Source: Brachyspira alvinipulli ATCC 51933
Lineage (GTDB): Bacteria; Spirochaetota; Brachyspiria; Brachyspirales; Brachyspiraceae
Length of the DNA: 64,000 nucleotides
Assembly (NCBI RefSeq): GCF_000518245.1
Contig: NZ_KI912406.1
Location: forward strand, 166,080 to 230,079
Reading direction: 5' to 3'
Below are positions 16,987-26,550 of this stretch, in pieces. Each line of letters opens with the position of its first letter. Position 1 is the stretch's first letter. The notes under the pieces were generated by a model, which saw only the letters and a list, made by a program, of their open reading frames with translations, searched no databases and had not been told where the DNA came from. Made by a program: the position numbers and the translations under genes.

Positions 16987-18444
16987 ATGACAGTTGATAT
17001 TAATAACTATATTCCAATAGATTTGAATATAGTTAAAACTAATTTGAATATTATTAAAATGCATACCAATGGTATATTATGCACTAATGATGATAATGTA
17101 AGTTTATTAATACCAAATCATAAATTAGATATTTTATTTGATAGAAATTGCATTAATAGCGATATATTTACTAATTTTTACATAGAAAAATCCTCAAAAG
17201 AAGTTATAGATATTTTTTTAAATAGATTAAAGAAAGAAGAGAGAGATTATCATAATTTAAAAGATATAAATCAATTTTTTAAAGTTTATAGAGATTGTAG
17301 ACCTGATTCTGAAGAAACTAAAAAATTTGAATATGATATATTAGAAGTTATACTTAAAGAAACACCTAAAGAGAGATTTATTTCTCTTAATAATTATATT
17401 GATATACTAGATCAATATCTAAATGATGGAATTGATGAAAATTCGATACGATATATACTTGATATAATTAGCGAATTAGCCTTTATAGAAAGAATAAATT
17501 TAATTCATCTATTAAATGCTATGAAAGATACAATAAATCAGTCTGATTTTGATAATGTAGAATATTATGATACTCAGTATATATCAAATAATTTAATACT
17601 TGCTGTTACTAAATTAATAAATAAAATATACCCTGATATAGATTTGTTTTATAAAATTGATAATTTTAAATGCAGAAATGTTATAGGACATGGAAACAGA
17701 GTTTTTATAACCTTTATAGAATTTTTATTGTACTATAATGATGAAGTATCAAAACAACTTTCTCTTAAATCTATTATTAATTTTAATACTAAATATCATA
17801 ATTATTATAAAAGAGTATTTGAAAATTATAATATAGATAAAAAAATAATAACTTTTGATGATATTTTTAAAAATGGACTTAAAAAATTATCTATAGAAAA
17901 AATTGCTAATTTTGCAGCCGGAGCATTTTGGCATGATGTAGTGAAAGTAAAAGAACTCGATTATTTGAATGTTAAAAAAAGTAAAGATTACAGTAAAAGT
18001 TCTACTTCTCATGCAATTAAAGGCTACCAGTTTTTAAGATATTTTAGAAATTATAATAATGATATTTCTTTAATAGTTGGAATGCATCATGAGTATTATG
18101 GATATGGATACAGTATTTTATCAAATATAATATCTACATACCTTAAAGAGAATAAGACATTATCTCCAGCTTGGCTTGTATCTTATTATTCGGAAGATAT
18201 TTATTCATTGGATAGTTTATCATTCTTTCCTGCCAAAGTGTTAGAAATAGTTGATTTGTTTGATACAATAGTTATTCCTCAAAAAAATTATAGCAGAAAA
18301 GGTTTGAGCATAAAAGATGCTATAGATTTAATGTATGTAAATTATATAGAAAATGAAGTTCAAATCGACCCTATATTATTTGATTTATTTATTCAATTTT
18401 TAATAGAGATAAAAAAAGAAAATATAAAAAATCCATTTAATTAA
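16987..18444 (+). CDS. HD-domain (HD-GYP-like) protein
   Basis: A 485-aa soluble protein. The C-terminal half is a divergent HD-type metal-dependent phosphohydrolase domain: FWHDVVKVK supplies the HD pair, followed by SHAIKGYQFLR, GMHHEYYGYGY (the HH step of HD-GYP proteins) and KVLEIVDLFDTI (metal-binding Asp near the end). This arrangement is most like c-di-GMP-degrading HD-GYP domains, though the GYP triplet is replaced by YGY. The N-terminal ~200 residues lack a recognisable sensor domain. The last codon interlocks with the stop of the convergent mtnA (4-bp overlap). Activity on c-di-GMP is inference only. Confidence 0.7.
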   Translation: MTVDINNYIPIDLNIVKTNLNIIKMHTNGILCTNDDNVSLLIPNHKLDILFDRNCINSDIFTNFYIEKSSKEVIDIFLNRLKKEERDYHNLKDINQFFKVYRDCRPDSEETKKFEYDILEVILKETPKERFISLNNYIDILDQYLNDGIDENSIRYILDIISELAFIERINLIHLLNAMKDTINQSDFDNVEYYDTQYISNNLILAVTKLINKIYPDIDLFYKIDNFKCRNVIGHGNRVFITFIEFLLYYNDEVSKQLSLKSIINFNTKYHNYYKRVFENYNIDKKIITFDDIFKNGLKKLSIEKIANFAAGAFWHDVVKVKELDYLNVKKSKDYSKSSTSHAIKGYQFLRYFRNYNNDISLIVGMHHEYYGYGYSILSNIISTYLKENKTLSPAWLVSYYSEDIYSLDSLSFFPAKVLEIVDLFDTIVIPQKNYSRKGLSIKDAIDLMYVNYIENEVQIDPILFDLFIQFLIEIKKENIKNPFN

Positions 18445-19502
18445 TATTCACCTTCATCATTTCCAATATAATATTTGAATACATCATAAGGTGAATAAAT
18501 ACCTAAATCTGTTACAACAGCACTAACTAAATGAGGAGGTGTATAATCAAATGCAGGATAAAAGCCTTTAACACCTTCTTTAGAAGTTTTTACCCCCATA
18601 GCCTCAGTTACAAGTTTTTCATCTCTGAATTCAAAATGTACATCATTAATTCCATTATAGCCTTTATCAGGAGCACCAGTTACAAAGTAAGGTATTCCTA
18701 AATATTTTGCTACTATTGCTATTTGAAAAGTACCTATTTTATTAACTACAGCCCCGTTCAAACATATTAAATCAGCAGCAGAAGTAAATACATCTATTTT
18801 TTTTTCTTGCATAGTATATGCTACCATATTATCAGTTATAACAGTAACATCAGCTCCTTGATCATAAGCAACTGTTGCTGTAAGTCTTGCTCCTTGAAAA
18901 TATGGTCTTGTTTCTGCACATACAACTTTTATATCTTTATTCTTTTTTTGAAATTCCTGTATCATAAATCCAACTATAGATTCTCCGAAACATTGAGTAA
19001 GTACAGTTCCTTTATTAGGAAACATTGATACTAAATTTTCAGCTATTGTTTTTATTTTTGAATATCTTTTTGTAGAAAGCTCTATGCCTCTATTAAACAT
19101 AGCCTCTATAGGGTCTTTTCCAGTATTTATAGCTTCTGTTCCAGCCTCTAAACATGATTTAGTTATTAACATCATTCTTCCGCTTGTGGTAGGTCTTGAA
19201 TTAGCTAAAGTATTGCAGGCATGCTTTAGAAATTCTATTCTGTCATTTCCTTCTAAATGTTTAGATTCATAACCAGCAAGTGCCATTCCCATAGCAACAG
19301 CTAAATAAGGTCCTGCACTTTGAGTTACCATATCTGCTATTGCTTTTGATACCTCCCTATGAGTTTTGCATTCTACAAAATTAACTTTATTAGGATATAC
19401 TCTTCTGTCTAATATTTTTACACATCCTTCATCATACCAAGCAACATTTTCAAATTGAAGCATAAAAGCTAATTCTTTATCTATTCTATTTATCGAAGAC
19501 AT
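18441..19502 (-). CDS. mtnA: S-methyl-5-thioribose-1-phosphate isomerase (eIF-2B family)
   Basis: Converts methylthioribose-1-phosphate to methylthioribulose-1-phosphate in 5'-methylthioadenosine salvage. The 353-aa protein has the isomerase landmarks: SGRMML near residue 106, a LTQCFGE motif carrying the expected catalytic Cys, ETRPYFQGARLTA, the ITDNM motif with catalytic Asp, and GAVVNKIGT. The broader eIF-2B/ribose-1,5-bisphosphate isomerase family is similar, but the gene lies 31 bp downstream of a methylthioribose kinase, which decides the role. AGGAG precedes the ATG. No later enzyme of the methionine salvage pathway is nearby. Confidence 0.85.
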   Translation of the reverse strand: MSSINRIDKELAFMLQFENVAWYDEGCVKILDRRVYPNKVNFVECKTHREVSKAIADMVTQSAGPYLAVAMGMALAGYESKHLEGNDRIEFLKHACNTLANSRPTTSGRMMLITKSCLEAGTEAINTGKDPIEAMFNRGIELSTKRYSKIKTIAENLVSMFPNKGTVLTQCFGESIVGFMIQEFQKKNKDIKVVCAETRPYFQGARLTATVAYDQGADVTVITDNMVAYTMQEKKIDVFTSAADLICLNGAVVNKIGTFQIAIVAKYLGIPYFVTGAPDKGYNGINDVHFEFRDEKLVTEAMGVKTSKEGVKGFYPAFDYTPPHLVSAVVTDLGIYSPYDVFKYYIGNDEGEY

Positions 19503-19533
19503 AAAAAACTCCTAATAGTTAAAAAATAATATA

Positions 19534-20757
19534 TCAAATATTATTAAAATTTACTTTTGATATAACTTTATCTATAACTTCCATAAAATTTTCTTCTTCA
19601 GAAATTCTATCTCTATACATTATACATTCTATACCTATGTTAAGAAGCATATATTCAATATTTCTTCTTAATTCTTCATCATCAACTGATTCTATTTCTT
19701 TAACCCTGGCACATCCAGTAGTTCTTCTTAATATTTCAAGTCCGCAAATACCAAAAGATGTTTTTAATACTTCTAATAAATAGTATTCTATAAAATAGTC
19801 ATTTTTTATTGATACATCTATTGAGTCATGTATAGTTTTTGTTATAAACTTATTTTTAAATAGTTTAATAATATCATTTATAACACGGAATAAAAATGAA
19901 GTATAATTTTTATCATTGGTAACATTTATATGATAAACATAGGCAAAAATAAAATTAGCTATAATATTTCCTAAATCGTACCCTATAGGACCGTAAAATG
20001 CAAATTCACAGTCCATAACCTTTATATAATCATCATTTACAAATATAGACCCTGTATGTAAATCTCCATGTATTAATGCCTGGGTGCTATTCATAAATTC
20101 GTATTTAAGTTTTGCTGCTTCTGATTGAAGTATCTTATTATTATATAAATTATCATTAACAAATTGAGACAAAGAACTTGAAAATACATTTTCATTAAGT
20201 ATATTAAAAAAAGGTTCTCTAAATACAAGTTCTTCGCTTATTTTGCATAGTTCTTTATTTATATATTTAGCAACATTGTCTTTTTTATAAAAAGTATCAA
20301 CGAAAAAATCTGCTGATGATAGGGTAGTTTCTACTATAAATTCTGATATTTGTTCTGATAGATGATGATATATATGTCCATGCATTAGAGCATCTCTTAA
20401 TACAAGATATCCTTTTAAATCTTCCATTACAAATAGCTTCATTGTGTCATCTATATGAAAAATTTTAGGAGCAGCATCAGGAAGCAAAGAACCATAATAT
20501 GATAAAATTTCTGCTTCTCTTGTATTTCTATTAGTATCAAGTACTCTTCCAGATGAGTTGCTTCTTGTATGAACACCAGCCTGTTTTAATATAATAGAAT
20601 TACTGCCATTGCTTATTCTATAAACATAATTTATATTTCCGTCCCCTATTTCTTGACAGGTTATTTTATCATTAGGATCAAAATATTTTAGTTTATTTTT
20701 TACATAAGCAAGAACATCTTTTTCTTCCATTAGAAAATATTCGTTAAATTTTACCAT
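19534..20757 (-). CDS. mtnK: S-methyl-5-thioribose kinase
   Basis: Phosphorylates 5-methylthioribose at C1, the step before MtnA. The 407-aa protein has an aminoglycoside-phosphotransferase fold: an N-lobe with EIGDGNINYVYR and the IILKQ lysine strand, then the MtnK-specific catalytic motif LIHGDLHTGSIF and the metal-binding VMDCEFAFYGPIGYDLGN. The RSNSSGR segment near residue 65 also fits. It is the first gene of the mtnK-mtnA pair. The start has only a weak ribosome site, but the N-terminus aligns with the usual family start. Confidence 0.9.
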   Translation of the reverse strand: MVKFNEYFLMEEKDVLAYVKNKLKYFDPNDKITCQEIGDGNINYVYRISNGSNSIILKQAGVHTRSNSSGRVLDTNRNTREAEILSYYGSLLPDAAPKIFHIDDTMKLFVMEDLKGYLVLRDALMHGHIYHHLSEQISEFIVETTLSSADFFVDTFYKKDNVAKYINKELCKISEELVFREPFFNILNENVFSSSLSQFVNDNLYNNKILQSEAAKLKYEFMNSTQALIHGDLHTGSIFVNDDYIKVMDCEFAFYGPIGYDLGNIIANFIFAYVYHINVTNDKNYTSFLFRVINDIIKLFKNKFITKTIHDSIDVSIKNDYFIEYYLLEVLKTSFGICGLEILRRTTGCARVKEIESVDDEELRRNIEYMLLNIGIECIMYRDRISEEENFMEVIDKVISKVNFNNI

Positions 20758-21153
20758 AAGTTAAACCTAATAAATAAATTTTTTTTATTTAGAAACTATA
20801 GCATAAAAAGTATAAATATCAATGATGTTATAAATTTTTGTGAATGATTTTTTCTATTTTATAATATGGTATTTTACATTCTTCTAATAATAATTATATT
20901 TAAGATTATGTATATATAGTACAATAATATTTTGATAATGTTTTTATAATAAGTGAATTTATAGTTTATAATTATGTTTGTATGTATTATTTATATAATA
21001 TTTAATATATAAGAATTGGTTAAATCATTATATAAAGATATATGTAAATATGTGAAATCGTCATTAATTACATAATATACCTTGACTAAGTATATTTTTT
21101 GTACTATAATAAAACTAAAATATATATTAATTTAAAAAAAGGGGTTAAATATT
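20758..21153. other. 396-bp intergenic region between mtnK and nox
   Basis: Extremely AT-rich, with no frame of more than a few codons with gene-like content. It holds the strong nox promoter at its right end and must hold the mtnK promoter at its left end, where I see no clear consensus pair. I looked for a SAM-type riboswitch before mtnK and saw no candidate fold. Confidence 0.6.
21082..21110 (+). promoter_or_regulatory. Near-perfect sigma70 promoter for nox
   Basis: TTGACT (21082-21087), a 17-bp spacer and TATAAT (21105-21110) lie about 43 bp before the nox start. It is followed by a strong AAAGGGG ribosome site near 21138. The combination predicts abundant constitutive expression. Confidence 0.85.
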
Positions 21154-22509
21154 ATGAAAGTTATAGTAATAGGTTGTAACCATGCTGGTACATGGGCAGC
21201 AAAAACATTGGCAGCTTCTAAAAAATGTGAAGTAGTAACTTATGATAGAAATGATAATATATCTTTCTTAGCATGTGGTATAGCACTTTGGGTTGGTGGT
21301 GTTGTAAAAGATCCTAAAGGTTTATTCTATGCTAGTCCTGAAAGTTTAAAAAGCGAAGGTATCGATGTTCATATGGGACATGAAGTAATGAAAATAGACT
21401 GGGCTAATAAAAAATTACATATTAAAGAGTTAAAAACAGGAAAAGAATTCGATGATAATTACGATAAGCTTATTCTTGCTACTGGTTCATGGCCTGTAAC
21501 TCCTCCTATTGAAGGTTTGATGCAAGAAGGAACTACTTATGGACTTAAAAAAGGTATTTTCTTCTCTAAATTATATCAACAAGGTCAGGAAATTATTGAT
21601 GAAATAGCTAAACCAGATGTAAAAAGAGTTATGGTAGTTGGTGCTGGTTATATAGGTGTTGAACTTATTGAAGCATTCAAAAATCATGGAAAAGAAGTTA
21701 TCTTAATGGAATCTATGCCTAGAGTTATGGCTAACTATTTCGATAAAGAAATAACAGATGAAGCTGAAAAAAGAATTAAAGAAGCTGGCATAGAAATGCA
21801 TTTAGGTGAAACAGTTAAGAAATTTGAAGGTGATGACAGAGTTAAGAAAGTTGTTACTGATAAAGGTTCTTATGATGTAGATATGGTTGTTATGTCAGTT
21901 GGTTTCAGACCTAATAGTGAACTTTATAAAGATTATTTAGAAACTCTTCCTAATGGTGCTATTGTTGTAGATACTACAATGAAAACTTCTAAAGATGAAA
22001 ATGTTTATGCTATAGGTGACTGTTCTACTGTATATTCAAGAGCTTCTGAAAAACAAGAATACATTGCTTTAGCTACTAACGCTGTAAGAATGGGTATAGT
22101 TGCTGCTAACAATATAGTTGGAAATAAAGTAGAATACTGTGGTACACAAGGTTCTAACGCTATTTGTGTATTTGGATACAATATGGCTTCTACTGGATGG
22201 TCTGAAGATACTGCTAAGAAAAAAGGATTAAAAGTAAAATCTAACTTCTTTAAAGATGCTGAAAGACCAGAATTTATGCCTACTCATGAAGATGTATTAG
22301 TGAAAATTGTTTATGAAGAAGGTACTGGACGTTTGTTAGGTGCTCAAATTGCTTCTAAAAATAATCATGCTGAAGCTATTCACGCATTCTCTCTTGCTAT
22401 TCAAAGAGGTATGACAGTTCAAGAATTTGCTTTATCTGACTTCTTCTTCCTACCTCACTACAACAAGCCATTATCTTGGATGACTATGGTTGCTTTTACA
22501 GCTAAGTAA
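21154..22509 (+). CDS. nox: NADH oxidase (water-forming, FAD/CoA-disulfide reductase family)
   Basis: Flavoprotein that reduces O2 to water with NADH, the main oxygen-detoxifying activity described in Brachyspira; this gene is the genus diagnostic marker. The 451-aa protein has the N-terminal FAD motif GCNHAG (residues 7-12), the redox-active Cys41 in SFLACGIALW, the NADH-binding motif VGAGYIGVE, the second FAD motif YAIGDCS, and the C-terminal dimerisation domain. It has its own promoter and terminator, so it is monocistronic. Codon use is noticeably less A/T-ending than its neighbours, consistent with high expression. Confidence 0.96.
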   Translation: MKVIVIGCNHAGTWAAKTLAASKKCEVVTYDRNDNISFLACGIALWVGGVVKDPKGLFYASPESLKSEGIDVHMGHEVMKIDWANKKLHIKELKTGKEFDDNYDKLILATGSWPVTPPIEGLMQEGTTYGLKKGIFFSKLYQQGQEIIDEIAKPDVKRVMVVGAGYIGVELIEAFKNHGKEVILMESMPRVMANYFDKEITDEAEKRIKEAGIEMHLGETVKKFEGDDRVKKVVTDKGSYDVDMVVMSVGFRPNSELYKDYLETLPNGAIVVDTTMKTSKDENVYAIGDCSTVYSRASEKQEYIALATNAVRMGIVAANNIVGNKVEYCGTQGSNAICVFGYNMASTGWSEDTAKKKGLKVKSNFFKDAERPEFMPTHEDVLVKIVYEEGTGRLLGAQIASKNNHAEAIHAFSLAIQRGMTVQEFALSDFFFLPHYNKPLSWMTMVAFTAK

Positions 22510-22535
22510 TAAAGTTAATATAAATAAGTAATATT

Positions 22536-22567
22536 AAGCCCTAATAAATTTTTATTAGGGCTTTTTT
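22536..22567 (+). terminator. Intrinsic terminator of nox
   Basis: Complementary arms 22536-22548 and 22551-22563 can form an 11-13-bp hairpin whose inner pairs open to make the loop, followed by a six-T run. Confidence 0.9.
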
Positions 22568-22624
22568 ATTTGCATTTTTTTTATATTAAGTTATTATGTA
22601 TAATAATCTTAAATTGGTAAAATT

Positions 22625-23753
22625 ATGATTAAGTCAGGAATATATAAAAAACTGTTAATAGTCATTGTAAGTATAATATTAAATTTTGTATTATCTTACA
22701 TAGCTACATCATTAAAAATATGTTTTATTTTTATGGATAGTGTAGGTACTATATTAAGTGCTGTTGTTTTAGGTCCTATATACGGTTCTTTAGTAGGTCT
22801 TTTTACTAATGTTATATTATCTTTATTTATGGATTATGCCAAATATACACTTTACTGTTGTAAATGTTATAATAGGTTTGGTAGTTGGTTTTACAGTTAA
22901 TAAATATGGTTTTGGAATAAGAATGGCTGTATTTTTAGGAGTAGTTCTTGCCATTATATCATCTGCAATATCTATACCTATATTAATAATATTATCTGAA
23001 GGCGATATAGCGAAAACTTTAGATTTTACAATTCAATATTTAATGACTAAAGGTATGAATTTAGAGACAGCTATTGTACTAGGTACTTTATTAAGCACTT
23101 TACTTGATAAGATACTTTCATGTTTGATTGTTGCAATATTCTATAGAAAGAAAGTTTATAAAAATTCTATTATTGGGTATTGTACTATAATTAAAAATGT
23201 TTTTAATGAAAAAATGAAATATGACATTATAATTTTTGTTTTAGGAATTATAGTAAATATTGTTTTTACATATATAGTTCTTATATTAAAGATACCATTT
23301 TTATTTATGGATTCTATAGGAACTATATTAACAGCAGTTATAATAGGTCCTATTGCCGGTGCTGTGGTTGGTATATTTACTAATATAATATTTTCTTTTT
23401 CAATAGATTATTTAAATATACACTTTTCAATTGTAAACGCTATTATAGGGCTTTCTGCTGGATTTATAGCAAAAAAATATAGTTTTAATATTAAGATAGC
23501 TTTAATATCTGGTATTATAATTGGTATTATAAGCGGACTTATATCTATACCTATTTCTATATTATTAACTAATGGTACTACTTCTGGAACCATAGATGTA
23601 TTTATTCAAGATTTACTTAATAGTGGTAAAAGTCTAATAATATCTACTTCTATTATAACATTATCTACTGCTATATTAGATAAACTGTTATCATGCATAT
23701 TAGTTTCTATAGCTGTAAAAAAAGTATATTTTTTTAGGATAAATGAAAAATAG
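22625..23753 (+). pseudogene. Two-repeat ECF S-component-like membrane protein, interrupted by a +1 frameshift
   Basis: Two overlapping frames (22625-22900 and 22809-23753) encode parts of one protein. Skipping one base at about 22841 joins them into a 375-aa product in which the break restores DYANIHF, matching DYLNIHF in the second half of the same protein. The product has two ~180-residue copies of a five- to six-span membrane domain: FLFMDSIGTILTAVIIGP, a GxFTNII helix, NIHFSIVNAIIGL and a terminal LDKLLSCL helix. This resembles S components of energy-coupling-factor transporters (PF07155-like). The frame break may be a true mutation, a sequencing error or recoding. The next gene is a further copy. 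Confidence 0.7.
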
Positions 23754-23840
23754 TTAGAAAATTTTTTGTTTTATAAAAAAATTCTGTATTGAATTTTTTT
23801 TTTATTTTTATATATTTTTTATATTATATATGTTTTCGGT

Positions 23841-24447
23841 ATGTTTATGAATAATAGATTAAAATATAATGCACTAATTGTTTTTATAAGTTTAGCATTA
23901 AATTTTGATTTTACTTATATGGTACTAATTTTAAAAATACCTTTTTTGTTTATGGATTCTATAGGTACGGTATTGTCTGCTGTTATTCTTGGTCCCAGTA
24001 TATGGAGCAATAGTTGGAATTTTAACTAATGTGATTTTATCATTTTCATTAAGTTATTCTCATTTATATTTTGCTATAATAAATGCTGTAATAGGATTAA
24101 TAGTAGGTTTTGTGGCATATAAATTCGGGTTTAATTTTATATATGCTATAATAACGGGTATCATTATAGGAATTATTGCTCCATTAATAGGAACTCCAAT
24201 ATCTGTAATGTTATCTAATGGATTTACCGGTGGAACAATAGACAGTTTTATAAGTTCTTTAGTTGATAAAGGTATAGATTTAAGTAAAGCCTCATTTATA
24301 GCTAGAATATTAGCTAATATATTGGATAAGGTTTTATCATGTTTAATTGTTTATATAGCAGTAACAAAAATTGTGTTTTTTAAAAAATCGATAAATAAAA
24401 AAAATAATAAAGAAATAGAAGAAAAAGAGGAAACAGATGATATTTGA
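23841..24447 (+). pseudogene. Single-repeat ECF S-component-like membrane protein, interrupted by a +1 frameshift
   Basis: Frames 23841-24029 and 23989-24447 encode one 201-aa protein if one base is skipped at about 23997, restoring LGPVYGAIVG in agreement with the paralogue's LGPIYGSLVG. It is a third copy of the membrane domain found twice in the preceding gene: MDSIGTVLSAVILGP, LTNVILSF, FAIINAVIGL and LDKVLSCL are all conserved. The charged tail (KKNNKEIEEKEE) is unique. The stop codon overlaps the start of the M19 dipeptidase by 11 bp, so the two are translationally coupled, which argues that this gene is or recently was functional. Confidence 0.7.
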
Positions 24448-25384
24448 TGCTCATTCTGATATTTGGACGGATGTTACAGTTAAAACATTAAGAGGTGAAA
24501 ATAATATCATAAAGAAATATCATTATGATAATTTAGTAAAAGGTCATATAGGAGGTTCTATATTTGTTATATGGGTAGAACCTGAAAATTATTCAAGAGC
24601 ATTAAATAGGGTAAGAGAAATACAAAATTCAATATCGAATGAACTTGAATATATAAATGATATAATATCCATAGTAAGAAGCTATGATGAAATGCTTAAA
24701 GCACAAAAAGAAAATAAAATATATGTATTTATAGGTTTTGAAGGACTTATATCTATAGATGATAATATTGATTTGATAGACGAGTATTATGAATATGGGG
24801 CAAGGCATGCTAGTTTAACATGGAATGAAGAAAATAAATTGGCATCAGGAGTGAGAGGGGATTCTAATAAAGGATTAACATCATTAGGTAAGAAAGTTGT
24901 GAAAAAAATGCAGGAAATGGGTATGATAGTTGATGTATCCCATTTAAATGATAAATCTTTTTGGGATGTTATTGATATAATTTCACACCCTATAATAGCT
25001 TCTCATTCCAACAGCAGAGTATTATGCAATAGTCCTAGAAACCTTACAGATGAGCAGTTAAAAGCTGTTCGTGATGTTAATGGTGTTGTTGGATTTAACT
25101 CATACAAATGGTTTATAGATGAAAATTCAGATAAGCATACTATTTACAGAGGAATAGACCATATTAAATATATAGCAGATAAAATAGGAGTTGATCATAT
25201 AGGGCTTGGTTTTGATTATAATGAATATTTTGAAGATGATGAGACTCCTTATGTAAAAGGTTTAGAAAATGCTTCTAAATCCTATGATATTATAAACCTG
25301 CTTAAAAATTCAGGCTTTAATAATGATGAAATAATGAAAATTGAATACGGTAATTTTTATAGAGTAATAAAAGAGATAATGTAA
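24437..25384 (+). CDS. Membrane dipeptidase (peptidase family M19)
   Basis: Zinc dipeptidase of the renal-dipeptidase family, hydrolysing dipeptides, often including those with D-residues. The 315-aa protein begins with the metal ligands H6-x-D8 in DAHSD, has the bridging Glu in GFEGL, and later HLND, ASHSNSR (His ligand and substrate-binding region) and GLGFDYNEY. No signal peptide is present, so it is cytoplasmic. It overlaps the upstream S-component-like gene and has AGAGGAA before its ATG, which suggests that the transported compound, or its product, is a dipeptide. That link is inference. Confidence 0.9.
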   Translation: MIFDAHSDIWTDVTVKTLRGENNIIKKYHYDNLVKGHIGGSIFVIWVEPENYSRALNRVREIQNSISNELEYINDIISIVRSYDEMLKAQKENKIYVFIGFEGLISIDDNIDLIDEYYEYGARHASLTWNEENKLASGVRGDSNKGLTSLGKKVVKKMQEMGMIVDVSHLNDKSFWDVIDIISHPIIASHSNSRVLCNSPRNLTDEQLKAVRDVNGVVGFNSYKWFIDENSDKHTIYRGIDHIKYIADKIGVDHIGLGFDYNEYFEDDETPYVKGLENASKSYDIINLLKNSGFNNDEIMKIEYGNFYRVIKEIM

Positions 25385-25390
25385 AAACTA

Positions 25391-26353
25391 TTACCAAGTC
25401 TTTTTTATTTCTTTCAGTATTTCCTCTGTTAATTTTATAGTATTAACATCATCTTCTATGGATACAAATATTTGATCTTTTCCCAATATACAATTAGCAA
25501 AATGTTCATCTTCCAGTTTTAAAGGGTTATCTCTATGTATAAATACTCTTTCTATAATAGATTCCTGTTTATAATTTATACCAATAGAAGTTTTTATATT
25601 ACTTTGGCTTGCTGCCTGTCTATGTATAGTTATGTCTTGTGTAGCATAATCTAATATAAAATATGCTTCTTCTGTACTTATAGCTAAAGTTCTTATTTTT
25701 TCCTGAGTTACTCTGCTTGCACTAATAGTTGCTATAGTTTCATCTTCAAATTCTAATAATGCACTTGCTATATCTTCATTGTTTGTTCTTATTCTTTTAC
25801 CGCTTGCTGAAAATTTTATTATTGGTTTTTTTACTAAAGAAGTTACTATATCTAAATCATGAATCATTATATCAAATACAACTCCTACATCTGTAATACG
25901 TGGTGTAAAAGGAGCTAATCTTCTAGCCTCTATTAAATATGGTTTTTCTATTATATGATGAAGTTCTTGTACAGCACCATTAAATCTCTCAACATGTCCT
26001 ACTTGTAATATAACATTATTCTTTTTTACTATTTCTTCTAATTCTAATGCCTGAGAATAAGTTTCTGTCATTGGTTTTTCTACTAATACATGTTTTCCTT
26101 TTTCTACAGCTTTTTTTGCTATTTCAAAATGATATATAGTAGGAGTTGCTATTATAACAGCATCAGCATTATCTATAGCTTCATCAATACTATTGAATTT
26201 GTTTATATTATATTTTTGAGATATTTCATCAAGATGATTTTTATTTTCATCGTATATGCCTGATAAATTTATTTGATTAATTTGATTTATAACATTTAAA
26301 TGGAATTGTCCCATTCTTCCTACACCTATAAGACTTATATTTACTTTATCCAT
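25391..26353 (-). CDS. Gfo/Idh/MocA-family NAD(P)-dependent oxidoreductase
   Basis: Sugar- or inositol-type dehydrogenase, 320 aa, cytoplasmic. The Rossmann motif GVGRMGQFH is at residues 10-18, IIATPTIYHFE at about 70, and the family's catalytic EKP motif (LVEKPMTE) at about 92. A conserved HDLD segment near 165-168 gives the active-site Asp and His region. AAAGGA precedes the start. It is convergent with the M19 gene, only 6 bp apart and with no terminator. The substrate is unknown; UDP-N-acetylhexosamine 3-dehydrogenases of this family look similar in length. Confidence 0.85.
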   Translation of the reverse strand: MDKVNISLIGVGRMGQFHLNVINQINQINLSGIYDENKNHLDEISQKYNINKFNSIDEAIDNADAVIIATPTIYHFEIAKKAVEKGKHVLVEKPMTETYSQALELEEIVKKNNVILQVGHVERFNGAVQELHHIIEKPYLIEARRLAPFTPRITDVGVVFDIMIHDLDIVTSLVKKPIIKFSASGKRIRTNNEDIASALLEFEDETIATISASRVTQEKIRTLAISTEEAYFILDYATQDITIHRQAASQSNIKTSIGINYKQESIIERVFIHRDNPLKLEDEHFANCILGKDQIFVSIEDDVNTIKLTEEILKEIKKTW

Positions 26354-26550
26354 TAATAATTCCTTTATTATAAAATTTATTAAATAAGATTATAATTATA
26401 ATTATTACAAAATTCAATATTATTTTGCATCAATTGTGTAAATTATTTAAAATATTACTGATTTATATATATCAAATATTTAAAAATTATAGTATATTGT
26501 TGTTATTAATTAGTTTTTCTTTTTTAAACCACTATATTCAAGGAGTTATT

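Noticed and set aside
20758..20900. SAM riboswitch in front of mtnK
   Set aside because: No conserved four-helix core or terminator hairpin is visible in the AT-rich leader.
26425..26550. 42-residue N-terminal extension of formate-THF ligase
   Set aside because: The extension is a random hydrophobic stretch; the ATG at 26551 has AAGGAG at ideal spacing and matches the usual protein start.
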